Source: Bacillus sp. FJAT-18017 | Lineage (GTDB): Bacteria; Bacillota; Bacilli; Bacillales; Cytobacillaceae | Length of the DNA stretch: 64,000 nt | Direction: 5' to 3' | NCBI RefSeq assembly: GCF_001278805.1 | Contig: NZ_CP012602.1 | Location: 4,251,501-4,315,500 of the forward strand | Shown here: one piece after another, positions 16,174 through 24,456 of the stretch | Layout of the letters: every line of letters begins with the position of its first letter | Position numbering within the stretch: the stretch's first letter is position 1 | Program-made: the position numbers and the translations under genes | Notes under the pieces: model-generated | Seen by the model: only the letters and a program-made list of their open reading frames with translations | What the model was told of the DNA's origin: nothing | Database searches by the model: none

Positions 16174-17091
16174 TCAGATTTCCAATGTGTAATGAATGAT
16201 GGTCTCCCCAGCTTTGAAGCCATGCTTTTTATATAATGGGATTGCGCCAGTTGGATTATTGGCATCCACCGAAAGACGAATCGTTTTCACTCCTGCCGGC
16301 TTCATCCGCAGAATCAACTCTAGCAGCAGCGCTTTGCCAATGCCTTTTCCTTGCGATTCGGGGTGTACAGCAATTGTAGAAATGACTCCTCCATTTCCCC
16401 CTTCTCTATGCCCTGAAATATATCCGATTGCCTTTCCCCATAGGTTCAGGCACGCAATGTTGAACTCCGGTACAAAATCCCGATTGTTCATTTCATTAAG
16501 TATCGCTTTGGCGGTTAATTCGGACGTATTCGGATGCCAGGAAAAGGCAGAATTATATAGTGAAGCTAATCCACCTGCCAGTTCCTGCCTGAATGGAGAA
16601 AATGTGAATCCCGCTGGCAATCGAGGGCTATTTGCCTCTTTAATTTTTAGATGATAGCTATTTAACCTGGTCAAAATTTGATAGTTGAACTTTTCTGCCA
16701 GCTCATATTCCTGACCGGAAGAAGTGCGGACAAGATGATTATATATAACGTTTGGGAACTCTTTTTTTAAGTGTGTAAGTGACTTAAGCGACTGCCTGAT
16801 TAGCTCTGACCCCACGCCTTTTCTCCGCCAAGCATGATGGACCTGCCCATATGCGTATACATTTACTTTTACAGCTCTTTTTACAAGGCATAAGGCTTGA
16901 TAGCCAATAATTTTCCCTTCGGCAATTGAAATGAAAGTATTTTCCTTTATATCTTCATCAGGCTCATTAAACCAATCCAGTATATCAACACTTGTTTTAC
17001 TTCCCTTTTTAAAAAAATCATTATTTTCATTAATTAAATCTACTAAGCCTTCAATATCCGAAACTGTAAATTGTCTGTACTCAATCACCAT
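16174..17091 (-). CDS. tandem-domain GNAT acetyltransferase
   Basis: The protein of about 305 residues carries two GNAT folds. The N-terminal domain has a CoA-loop-like HAWRRKGVGSELIRQS and the C-terminal domain HPESQGKGIGKALLLEL, followed by PLYKKHGFKAGE. Two-domain acetyltransferases of this kind include mycothiol synthase-like proteins; the substrate here is unknown. The frame extends to 17115, but ATG 17091, which overlaps the stop of the S41 peptidase gene, gives the better family start MVIEYRQF. The ribosome binding site is weak and probably relies on coupling. Confidence 0.82.
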   Translation of the reverse strand: MVIEYRQFTVSDIEGLVDLINENNDFFKKGSKTSVDILDWFNEPDEDIKENTFISIAEGKIIGYQALCLVKRAVKVNVYAYGQVHHAWRRKGVGSELIRQSLKSLTHLKKEFPNVIYNHLVRTSSGQEYELAEKFNYQILTRLNSYHLKIKEANSPRLPAGFTFSPFRQELAGGLASLYNSAFSWHPNTSELTAKAILNEMNNRDFVPEFNIACLNLWGKAIGYISGHREGGNGGVISTIAVHPESQGKGIGKALLLELILRMKPAGVKTIRLSVDANNPTGAIPLYKKHGFKAGETIIHYTLEI

Positions 17092-17092
17092 A

Positions 17093-18373
17093 CTAGCGCG
17101 GTACCTTGTATCCATTTCGCAGCATGCTCAAAGCCATTTTTAGATCAACATCCTCTTTTGTATGTTCCGGTGTCCATGGAATATAGATATCAGGTGCAAT
17201 CCCTTTTCCGGAGGTGCCATTTCCTTTATCAATACTCTCCATCCTGGAGGTCGGATACCATAGTTCGAACAATCCTTTCCACTCCTGGATAACCAGATTT
17301 GCATAGTCATTCACACCCGCTGTTGGTCTGCCGATGACTGTGACCTTTGAGGATATTTTACAAAGGTCCACAAACATTTCGCCCGCACTTGCGGTGTAGG
17401 TATCTGACAGGACAATGATATTTTTCGGATAATTCTTGCCTGAAAATGTAACCGTCGGCAGTTCCCCATTCAAGTCAACAAATCCATTGCCTCTATTTTT
17501 ACTAAAGGCTATCATGAAATCACTAAACTTCTGTTTTAGTCGCTCATCCCTCACCTCTTGCAGGAACCCATTCATAAACTGGGATGTAAGGTTATAGTTC
17601 CGCTCGGTGCAATTATATTTCATCCGATAACTGTCTAGCTCAATTGTAATCCCGCCCTCCTCAAAGAGGTATGGCACCAGTTCAGCAAACGCACTATCGC
17701 TTCCTCCGCTATTCCTGCGGACATCAATAAGTAGGTTTGGTATTGATGCCAGCTGTGCTTCGTGCTGATGAATCAGCTTCCCTATCGCGTGAAGGTCGCT
17801 GAAATCTGGCAGCGTCATCAATACTGTATCCTTATCGAGTACCTCAACTGAAAATTCGGGCCTTAATGGCTGTACCTCGTACCGATGGAGTTCTACTTCC
17901 TTCAGTCGGCCACATGTATCAAGAACATGGCAGATCGAGTAGTTTTTTACAACCTGCCTCCAATGCTCCCGCTCGGCAACGTCTGTCATTAGCTCCCGTT
18001 TATGCTTTTCAACAAGATGAGGGACCGGCATTCCGTCCAATGCGATAATTGCATCGCCAGCCTCGAGTCCACCTTCTGCCCATACCTCGGTGACATACAG
18101 CCTGTCCTGGTATCTCCTGACTCGAAATCCATTGTCATAAACCTTGTTTTCTTTACTATGTACAAGCTTGAAATACATATGGGAATCCATGAAGTCTAGC
18201 AAATAATCCGAGACGAGGTCCGCAAACCTCTCTGGCAGAAGTTTATTTCGCTCCTCTAGAGCGGCGAGGATATTTCTGTATGAATCCGGGTTGTCCCAGC
18301 CTTTCTTATCAAGACAGCCAGCATAATCATTGTTGGTTATTGAAACTATTTCTTCGAAAATAGAACGATACAA
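17093..18373 (-). CDS. S41 family (C-terminal processing-like) peptidase
   Basis: This 426-residue protein has a degenerate PDZ-like region (about 75-125, GLEAGDAIIALDGMPV). The S41 catalytic core follows, with RRNSGGSD and the nucleophile motif SDTYTASAGEMF, then GRPTAGVNDY. There is no signal peptide, so unlike CtpA/CtpB it appears cytoplasmic or is exported by another route. It overlaps the tandem acetyltransferase gene and follows a membrane-anchored protein gene 30 bp upstream. The three may form one operon. Confidence 0.8.
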   Translation of the reverse strand: MYRSIFEEIVSITNNDYAGCLDKKGWDNPDSYRNILAALEERNKLLPERFADLVSDYLLDFMDSHMYFKLVHSKENKVYDNGFRVRRYQDRLYVTEVWAEGGLEAGDAIIALDGMPVPHLVEKHKRELMTDVAEREHWRQVVKNYSICHVLDTCGRLKEVELHRYEVQPLRPEFSVEVLDKDTVLMTLPDFSDLHAIGKLIHQHEAQLASIPNLLIDVRRNSGGSDSAFAELVPYLFEEGGITIELDSYRMKYNCTERNYNLTSQFMNGFLQEVRDERLKQKFSDFMIAFSKNRGNGFVDLNGELPTVTFSGKNYPKNIIVLSDTYTASAGEMFVDLCKISSKVTVIGRPTAGVNDYANLVIQEWKGLFELWYPTSRMESIDKGNGTSGKGIAPDIYIPWTPEHTKEDVDLKMALSMLRNGYKVPR

Positions 18374-18403
18374 TTCGTTTTCCCCCTCTTAAGCTTACCT
18401 ATT

Positions 18404-18883
18404 TTACTGGAATTCCTTCCGCAGCAATTCTTCGTTATCTTTTCCCAGCACAATGATTTCGTACGTTTCTCCTTCTTTTAAAAATAAAGGCAATTGAAGT
18501 GATTCTATTACACCAGCTGCCTGGTCAGTCAACTCGAGTGCTGCTTCCTCCGCACCCGGTTCCGAATCAATTAAACTCGTACTAATCAAATACTTAATAG
18601 GCTTCGGGTTAGTATCTATCGCAATCCCTCTATAATGCTCACTTGACCTTTTAAGCTCTTGATCAATAGCAGATGCCCCCTGGAACCATTTCAATTCCTT
18701 GTTTTCTCCCTTAAAATTTGTATCTGTACTGATTAGATTATCCGGTAAAAAATACAACGCAATCACAACAATCGCAAAAATGACAAACGCTGCTTCCAAT
18801 GTGTGTTTCTTATTTTCCCTCTTTTGTTGAAGCGACTTACGATAGTTATTTTGGATTTCCCGCTTTTTCAGGTCAGATTTCAT
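18404..18883 (-). CDS. membrane-anchored protein of unknown function
   Basis: The 159-residue protein has a very basic cytoplasmic N-terminus (about 1-28), one membrane helix (about 31-46) and an extracytoplasmic domain of about 110 residues with no motif I recognise. It is the first gene of a likely three-gene transcript with the S41 peptidase and the tandem acetyltransferase. AGGAGAGCC precedes the ATG. Confidence 0.7.
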   Translation of the reverse strand: MKSDLKKREIQNNYRKSLQQKRENKKHTLEAAFVIFAIVVIALYFLPDNLISTDTNFKGENKELKWFQGASAIDQELKRSSEHYRGIAIDTNPKPIKYLISTSLIDSEPGAEEAALELTDQAAGVIESLQLPLFLKEGETYEIIVLGKDNEELLRKEFQ

Positions 18884-19042
18884 AGGGCTCTCCTATTTGG
18901 AAAATTCTTGATATGAATGTATTCAACATAAGATGCCATGAATCCTGCCATCAGATTGTTGTTTACCCGGCGCTGGCTGCCAAACAAATTCCTTCCTCCA
19001 ATTGGGTTGAAGTTGTACTGACTTCCTCATATACCGCCATGC

Positions 19043-19135
19043 AGTGATTTTTGTCACAGGTCTGACACTAAGCTTTGTCAGCTTTATGAACATGTACCAA
19101 AACCACTATTTTAATAGTGTTAAATCGAATATATT
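19043..19135 (+). promoter_or_regulatory. DoxX-4 promoter with CRP/FNR-type box
   Basis: The box AGTGATTTTTGTCACA (19043-19058) carries a perfect GTGA-N6-TCAC core. The -10 TATATT is at 19130-19135, 79.5 bp from the box centre. The TGAATAG/CTATTCA pair is degraded, but TTTACAGTGTAAA is intact. Confidence 0.68.
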
Positions 19136-19184
19136 TACAGTGTAAACAACGTATTTAAAAATATTAGGAAATGGGGAATCATTC

Positions 19185-19685
19185 ATGTTTAACACATTCT
19201 TAAGGGAAAACAAAATTGTCGCTGCTCTGCTTGCTGCTCTACGTGTATATCTTGGCTATGCCTGGTTCAGTGCAGGCCTTGGAAAAATTCAAGCCGGATT
19301 CGACGCCAGCGGCTTTATCAAAGGAGCGATTGCTAACCCAGTAAAAGGCCCGGACGGCGGAGTTGTATACGGCTGGTATGTCGACTTCCTGCAAAACGTC
19401 GCTCTTCCAAACATTGACCTGTTCAACGTTCTTGTTCCTTGGGGCGAACTGCTTGTAGGCCTCGGCCTCATGATTGGCTGTTTGACTACTGCGGCAATGT
19501 TCTTCGGTCTTGTAATGAACTTCGCGTTCTTCTTTGCCGGAACAGTCAGCCACAACCCAACAGACATCCTGTTCGGCTTCATCATCCTTGCAGCTGGTGC
19601 AAACGCTGGTAAATACGGCCTTGACCACTATGTGCTACCTTACATCAACAAACTGACTAACAGAAAAGCTCAAACTCAGAACTAG
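19185..19685 (+). CDS. DoxX family membrane protein, copy 4 of 8
   Basis: This 166-residue DoxX protein is a class A copy in the first loop (AGFDASGF, Asn71) but shares MFNTFLRENK at the N-terminus and GLDHYVLPYI near the C-terminus with class B copy 8. The sequence is therefore a mosaic. The C-terminal tail (LTNRKAQTQN) is the most diverged of the eight. The usual ATGGGGAATC ribosome binding site is present. Confidence 0.93.
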   Translation: MFNTFLRENKIVAALLAALRVYLGYAWFSAGLGKIQAGFDASGFIKGAIANPVKGPDGGVVYGWYVDFLQNVALPNIDLFNVLVPWGELLVGLGLMIGCLTTAAMFFGLVMNFAFFFAGTVSHNPTDILFGFIILAAGANAGKYGLDHYVLPYINKLTNRKAQTQN

Positions 19686-19721
19686 GGTGGAGCCCTCCTC
19701 CTCTCCCCCTTTACTATAAAG

Positions 19722-19755
19722 AATGGCCCTTCAAATCGAAGGGCCATCTTTTTTG
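19722..19755 (+). terminator. terminator of DoxX-4
   Basis: ATGGCCCTTC and GAAGGGCCAT form a perfect 10-bp stem followed by a T run. Confidence 0.85.
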
Positions 19756-19847
19756 AGCAATATTTTATTGATGAATAACAATTTGCAGCTTTGATAAGCC
19801 AGTTTTGCCATTCAGCAAACCGATGGATCATGCGTAATCAACAAAAA

Positions 19848-20036
19848 GGGTTTCGTGGATTAATCTCTTCCCGGCGACACACGTTTTATCCACTAAAAGA
19901 GGTTTCGTGGATTAATCTCTCCCCGGTGACACACGTTTAATCCACTAAAAGGGGTTTTGTGGATTAATCCCTTCCCGGCGACACACGTTTAATCCACTAA
20001 GGGGTTTCACGGATTAATCTCTTCCCGGCGACACAT
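19848..20036. repeat. tandem array A, 52-bp units
   Basis: Four units start at 19855, 19907, 19959 and 20009. The period is 52 bp, with a 2-bp deletion in the last. Each unit holds the arms GTGGATTAA and TTAATCCAC around CTTCCCGGCGACACACG. The array sits between the DoxX-4 terminator and the end of the nudix gene (convergent). No reading frame is conserved. Confidence 0.85.
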
Positions 20037-20095
20037 TTCCAATCTCCAGTTTACTTGACTTGTCATTCAAACTTCACGTATCTATAAATCTCAGG

Positions 20096-20539
20096 CTATA
20101 ACCAGTCCTTTTTTATCAATGAGGTTATAATCCGTGTGAGCTTTTTAGGCAAGCCATCCAGCGGGAAGAACCTTGCATCAATCGATTCCACTCCGTCCGG
20201 CCGAAGCCTTCCACCCTTGATATCCTCTGTCTGATACACAACCGTGACAGCATAATACTGGTCCCCATTTGGAAGGTGAACAAAGTATTCGTTGCCTGAT
20301 AGTACTGTGACCAGGTCAAGGTCACCGATCTCCAGCCCTGTTTCCTCTGCCACTTCACGGCGGGCGGTGTCCTCAGCCGACTCGCCAAGCTCCATCAAGC
20401 CGCCAGGTACACCCCATTGGCCGTCATGCCTTTTTTGCAAAAGAAGCTCGCCTTTTTCATTAAAAACAGCCACCGCTGATCCAACAAGAATGAGCGGACG
20501 TTGTCCAGTCACTTCTCGCAGTTCTTCTATGTATCCCAT
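20096..20539 (-). CDS. Nudix hydrolase
   Basis: This 147-residue protein contains an intact Nudix box GGLMELGESAEDTARREV followed by AEETGL (about 46-69). It lies 10 bp after nadR and ends the pnuC-nadR-nudix transcript. The context suggests a role in NAD or ADP-ribose metabolism, for example cleaving ADP-ribose or a damaged dinucleotide. It lacks the HTH of the regulator NrtR, so it is probably an enzyme. The ATG is preceded by AAAGGTGAG. Confidence 0.88.
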   Translation of the reverse strand: MGYIEELREVTGQRPLILVGSAVAVFNEKGELLLQKRHDGQWGVPGGLMELGESAEDTARREVAEETGLEIGDLDLVTVLSGNEYFVHLPNGDQYYAVTVVYQTEDIKGGRLRPDGVESIDARFFPLDGLPKKLTRIITSLIKKDWL

Positions 20540-20549
20540 ATCTCACCTT

Positions 20550-21584
20550 TTACTCGTTAAGCAGTTCACCAACTAGCCGAACAGCCTTTTCGAGCCTTTC
20601 CTGATAATTGCCACTGATGGTTTGATACGAAATCGCATGTTCATCGAGCAAGCCTTTGAGAATCATATGATTCCGCTCCCGAACTTCCTGCTCGCCAAAT
20701 GAGCGCGTGCCATCATCGACCCACTCTACATCCGGCTCAAGCAGCAGCCATAAATCGTAGGTTTGTGTTCTTGCGATTTCATCGAGGATTGCCTGCCTTT
20801 TTCCCTGATAAGCAATTGAGAAGTATTGAGTGACAATAGCTTCCGTATCGACAAACAACACTTTATTGGCTTGTTGAAGCTTTTCCTCTTCCCGGCATTT
20901 ATGCCCAAAAGCAATTTGCGAAAAATCTTCATCGAGCGTTATCCCTTCACAGCCACCTACTTTTTCATAAAAAGTCCGCCCATATTCTTCTACAAACGCA
21001 GTATTGTATAATGCAGCCAGATTCCGGACGAGAGTTGATTTGCCGCAGCTTTCCGTACCGACAACGACAACCTTTTTAGCAAAGTACGGTTTCACACAGT
21101 CGGGGAGCCACTGCCAATGCTTTATGGGTCCTTCAGTACGAAGCATTGTCCCGGAAATAGAATAAGCCTGCCGCTCTGGATCAATTACAACATGCCGGGC
21201 TGCTGGGTACAATTTTTCAAAATTACCACCGTATGAAGGCTCCGAGCTAAACACCGTATCGATTTCCTTCCCGACAGCAGCATTGATCAGTTCAGCTCCA
21301 CGCTCCCAATCTGAAAACTGGCCTGTTTGGATTTCCTCTACAGCATGCACAAAAACATGCGGCAACTCCTTTGTCAGCTCTGTCCACCAGCGAAGCCGGA
21401 TTTGGTGGGGAATGTGCGGGATCATGGCATTTTTAAGAATAACATTTCGCTCATAACTATCATCATACGAAACAATCACATGCAATTCATCGACCATGGT
21501 GCTAGCCTTTATCATCGCGTATACATGGCCTATATGAAGAGGGTAGAATTTCCCCCCGAACATTCCTACTTTGCCCGCGGTCAC
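20550..21584 (-). CDS. nadR: bifunctional NMN adenylyltransferase / ribosylnicotinamide kinase, NadR type
   Basis: The 344-residue protein has an N-terminal nucleotidyltransferase domain with the HxGH motif (His17-Ile-Gly-His20) and a C-terminal P-loop kinase domain starting VVVGTESCGKSTLV (near residue 175). Together these convert nicotinamide riboside to NMN and NMN to NAD. The GTG start overlaps the pnuC stop in a GTGA, so the transporter and enzyme are translationally coupled. There is no N-terminal HTH, unlike the enterobacterial NadR repressor. Confidence is high. Confidence 0.92.
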   Translation of the reverse strand: MTAGKVGMFGGKFYPLHIGHVYAMIKASTMVDELHVIVSYDDSYERNVILKNAMIPHIPHQIRLRWWTELTKELPHVFVHAVEEIQTGQFSDWERGAELINAAVGKEIDTVFSSEPSYGGNFEKLYPAARHVVIDPERQAYSISGTMLRTEGPIKHWQWLPDCVKPYFAKKVVVVGTESCGKSTLVRNLAALYNTAFVEEYGRTFYEKVGGCEGITLDEDFSQIAFGHKCREEEKLQQANKVLFVDTEAIVTQYFSIAYQGKRQAILDEIARTQTYDLWLLLEPDVEWVDDGTRSFGEQEVRERNHMILKGLLDEHAISYQTISGNYQERLEKAVRLVGELLNE

Positions 21585-22270
21585 GCCTGAACCACTCCCT
21601 GATTCTTGGACATTTTAATCCAGTTAATGTATCCATAAATGCTATTAATTAAAAACGCGCTCCACATCACGAGCATGTTGTAGTCATTTCCACCCGTTTG
21701 GAACAAGGTGATTGCCCAGAGTAAAATTGAGAGTACATTGACCATAATCCACAGCGCCCATTGTTCGGCAAACCGCTTTACCATGAGAATTTGCGCGATG
21801 ACTGACAATACAACTGCCACTGAATCGATACGGACCTGCTGGCCGCCAATCAAGTGCAGGATTTCCGCATAGACTGCCGAGGAAACGACCATAATGACAA
21901 TCAGCCAAATCCATTGCTTCCTTGTCAGCCTCTTTACAGCAACATCCTCACCGATAGTTCCCTGGCCGACTTGGTTCTTTTTCCAATAATAAATTCCGAT
22001 GAATTGCAGCGGAAAATAAAACAACGCATTTAGCATCGCCTCCCCATACAAGCCATACGTGTATGAGATGTACGCATATGTACCTGTCTGGATAATCCCA
22101 AAATAGTAATTGCTGATTTTCCCCTTTGCGACCAATACGACGCACAGCATTCCGGTAATTGAACTAATCAATCCAATAAATGTGTCATCCCATGCAAAAA
22201 ACAAAAAAATGTTGATTGCCGTGAACGCCAGCAGCCAAACCTTCTCAAATACTGTCCAATCCTTTAACAC
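21581..22270 (-). CDS. pnuC: nicotinamide riboside transporter PnuC
   Basis: This 229-residue protein has about seven membrane segments and the PnuC signatures, including a Trp-rich stretch WKKNQ after helix 3 and a C-terminal INSIYGYINW motif. It imports nicotinamide riboside, which NadR phosphorylates to trap it in the cell. It is first in the pnuC-nadR-nudix operon. The GTG start has AAGGGGGA 8 nt upstream. It is divergent from the DUF3231 gene. Confidence 0.92.
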   Translation of the reverse strand: MLKDWTVFEKVWLLAFTAINIFLFFAWDDTFIGLISSITGMLCVVLVAKGKISNYYFGIIQTGTYAYISYTYGLYGEAMLNALFYFPLQFIGIYYWKKNQVGQGTIGEDVAVKRLTRKQWIWLIVIMVVSSAVYAEILHLIGGQQVRIDSVAVVLSVIAQILMVKRFAEQWALWIMVNVLSILLWAITLFQTGGNDYNMLVMWSAFLINSIYGYINWIKMSKNQGVVQA

Positions 22271-22520
22271 TCTTTTTCCCCCTTTTAACTGTTCCCAGAT
22301 TAGTATTGTTCTGCACTGAAGTCTCAGATTCCTGCTTCGTTATTGCTGCGGACTATTCCTACATGACATCGCCTTTTATTTATAACGTTTAAAAAACCAA
22401 GCTGGAAAAAGCTTTTTATAACAATGGATGATCTAGCAAAATGTCCACGATAGAGATAATTTGTGTTTCAATAATTAATGGCCATATTGGGAATAGTATT
22501 TTTGATAGGAGGATGTTGTT

Positions 22521-23528
22521 ATGGAAGATCATCATAGCCATGTAAAACTGACATCTGCTGAGTTGGCCTATTTATGGACAACGTATTTATCAGATGGAAT
22601 GTCCGTTTGCATGTTGAAACATTTTCTAAAACATGTCGAGGATGAGGCAATCCAATCAGTTGCTGCTCATGCCCTCAAATTATCAGAACAGCATATTGAC
22701 TTTATAGAGACATTATTTGCGGGAGAGAATATTCAAATTCCGGTTGGTTATACGGATTCTGATGTGAATTTAAATGCTGCGCCGTTATTTTCAAATTCAT
22801 TTTACCTAAATTATATCCGGAACATGTCAAAAGGTGGTTTAGTTACATACGGCAGGATTCTTCAAAATGTTTATCGCGAGGATATCCGCGCTTTTTATAA
22901 CGAATGCCTGACCGATACTATTGAGCTGGATACATCAGCTGTGAGCCTTTTGCTGAAAAAAGGACTTGCCGTCAGGCCGCCTTCCATTCCTTATCCTGAT
23001 CAGATACAGTTTGTACATAAGCAGTCGTTTATCCTGGAGGGCTTGGGAAGACGGGAAACTCTTACAGGTACAGAAGTGACCAATTTATATGCCAACATTA
23101 ACTCAAATCATTTCGGAAGCTGTTTGGCCACCGCCTTTGCCCAGGTTGCCCAATCCGATAAGGTAAGGGATTATCTTTTACGAGGAAAAGAAATTGCTCT
23201 TAAGCACATAAACGTATTAGGCAGTTACTTGAAAATGGCCTCTTTGCCGGTTCCAATGTCTTATGACCATGAAGTTACGAAATCGACCGATGTAACGTTC
23301 TCGGATAAATTGCTTATGTTTCATTTCAACCTCATGATTTATGCCGGCATAGGCAATTACGGGTTATCCATATCAGAAACACAGCGTTCAGATTTAATTA
23401 ATGATTATTCCCGCCTTACCGCGGAAATTCTTAAATTTTCAGAGGATGGGGCCAATATCATGATTGCTAACCAATGGCTTGAGCAGCCTCCACTATCAGC
23501 AAATCGCAGGGATTTGGCAAAAGAATAA
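22521..23528 (+). CDS. DUF3231 family protein (duplicated four-helix domains)
   Basis: The 335-residue protein has two similar halves (about 8-165 and 175-330). Each starts with an LTSAELAYLW- or LTGTEVTNLY-like helix and contains HxxxL patterns typical of DUF3231, a ferritin-like helical family widespread in Bacillaceae. Its function is unknown. It has a strong AGGAGGATG ribosome binding site and is monocistronic. Confidence 0.85.
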   Translation: MEDHHSHVKLTSAELAYLWTTYLSDGMSVCMLKHFLKHVEDEAIQSVAAHALKLSEQHIDFIETLFAGENIQIPVGYTDSDVNLNAAPLFSNSFYLNYIRNMSKGGLVTYGRILQNVYREDIRAFYNECLTDTIELDTSAVSLLLKKGLAVRPPSIPYPDQIQFVHKQSFILEGLGRRETLTGTEVTNLYANINSNHFGSCLATAFAQVAQSDKVRDYLLRGKEIALKHINVLGSYLKMASLPVPMSYDHEVTKSTDVTFSDKLLMFHFNLMIYAGIGNYGLSISETQRSDLINDYSRLTAEILKFSEDGANIMIANQWLEQPPLSANRRDLAKE

Positions 23529-23535
23529 GCTCGTT

Positions 23536-23561
23536 AGGCAGCCTTATTGGCTGTCTTTTTT
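23536..23561 (+). terminator. terminator of the DUF3231 gene
   Basis: AGGCAGCC and GGCTGTCT pair, followed by T residues. The DoxX-5 CRP/FNR box starts only about 18 bp further on. Confidence 0.75.
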
Positions 23562-23578
23562 AGGTTTTCGATTCTTTC

Positions 23579-23671
23579 TGTTGCGTTCGTCACACTTTTG
23601 CCAATATGCTGTGACACATTTTTGAACAGTCGCTTAATCCCCTATTCTCACGGTGTTTATCGGAGTATATT
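23579..23671 (+). promoter_or_regulatory. DoxX-5 promoter with CRP/FNR-type box
   Basis: The box TGTTGCGTTCGTCACA (23579-23594) is followed by the -10 TATATT at 23666-23671, 79.5 bp from the box centre. Here the element that reads TTTGACA in other copies is CTGTGACA, which argues against it being a -35 hexamer. Confidence 0.68.
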
Positions 23672-23720
23672 TAAAGTGTAAACAACGTATTTAAAAACAA
23701 AAGGAAATGGGGAATCATTC

Positions 23721-24224
23721 ATGTTTAACAAATTCTTACGGGAAAACAAGATTGTTGCTGCTCTGCTCGCTGTACTTCGTGTGTATCTCGGTTATGCCTG
23801 GTTCACTGCAGGTCTTGGTAAAATTCAGAGCGGAGCATTCGACGCCAGCGGATTCATTCAAGGTGCAATCGCCAACCCGGTTAAAGGCCCAGACGGCGGT
23901 GTCGTCTACGGCTGGTACGTGGACTTCCTGCAAAGTGTAGCACTTCCTAACATTGACCTGTTCAACGTTCTTGTTCCTTGGGGCGAACTGCTTGTAGGTC
24001 TTGGACTAATGCTCGGCTGCCTGACAACTGCTGCAATGTTCTTCGGTCTAGTAATGAACTTCGCGTTCTTCTTTGCCGGAACAGTCAGCCACAACCCAAC
24101 TGATATTCTGTTTGGATTCATCTTGCTTGCAGCTGGTGCAAACGCTGGTAAATACGGTCTTGACCGCTGGGTGCTTCCTTACATCAACAAAGCAGTCTTC
24201 AAAAAAGAACAGCTTCAAAACTAA
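23721..24224 (+). CDS. DoxX family membrane protein, copy 5 of 8
   Basis: This 167-residue DoxX protein is a class B copy (SGAFDASGFIQ loop, Ser72) with an N-terminus containing ENKIVAALLAVLR and the C-terminus KKEQLQN, which is shared with copy 7. It has four predicted membrane helices and the invariant Arg20, Trp27, Cys and His positions. The ribosome binding site is ATGGGGAATC, and the 3' UTR carries the C-rich block followed by a terminator. Confidence 0.93.
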   Translation: MFNKFLRENKIVAALLAVLRVYLGYAWFTAGLGKIQSGAFDASGFIQGAIANPVKGPDGGVVYGWYVDFLQSVALPNIDLFNVLVPWGELLVGLGLMLGCLTTAAMFFGLVMNFAFFFAGTVSHNPTDILFGFILLAAGANAGKYGLDRWVLPYINKAVFKKEQLQN

Positions 24225-24268
24225 TATAAAAGGAGAGTCCTCCCCCTTCTCCGCTTCAATATAGAATG

Positions 24269-24297
24269 AACCCCTCATGTGTAATGAGGGGTTTTTT
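24269..24297 (+). terminator. terminator of DoxX-5
   Basis: AACCCCTCAT and ATGAGGGGTT form the stem, followed by a T run. Confidence 0.85.
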
Positions 24298-24417
24298 CAA
24301 TAACCACGTTGCCGCTTGGCAGGTTTCCATCCTTGACTGGGATTAGCATGGTTGGGAACGGAACTGCAGGTTCAAATTTTGTCAGTCTCAATCCCCGGTT
24401 AACTTTAAAATCGTAAA

Positions 24418-24445
24418 AAACAGGAGCACTTTTAGCACTCCTGCA
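24418..24445 (-). terminator. terminator of the LVIVD-repeat gene
   Basis: On the minus strand CAGGAG pairs with CTCCTG, followed by TTTTTT. Confidence 0.75.
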
Positions 24446-24456
24446 CACTGCTATTA

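Noticed and set aside
19848..20036. Tandem array A (and B, C) as CRISPR arrays
   Set aside because: The whole 52-bp unit is repeated, with no unique spacers, only four or five units, and no cas genes nearby.
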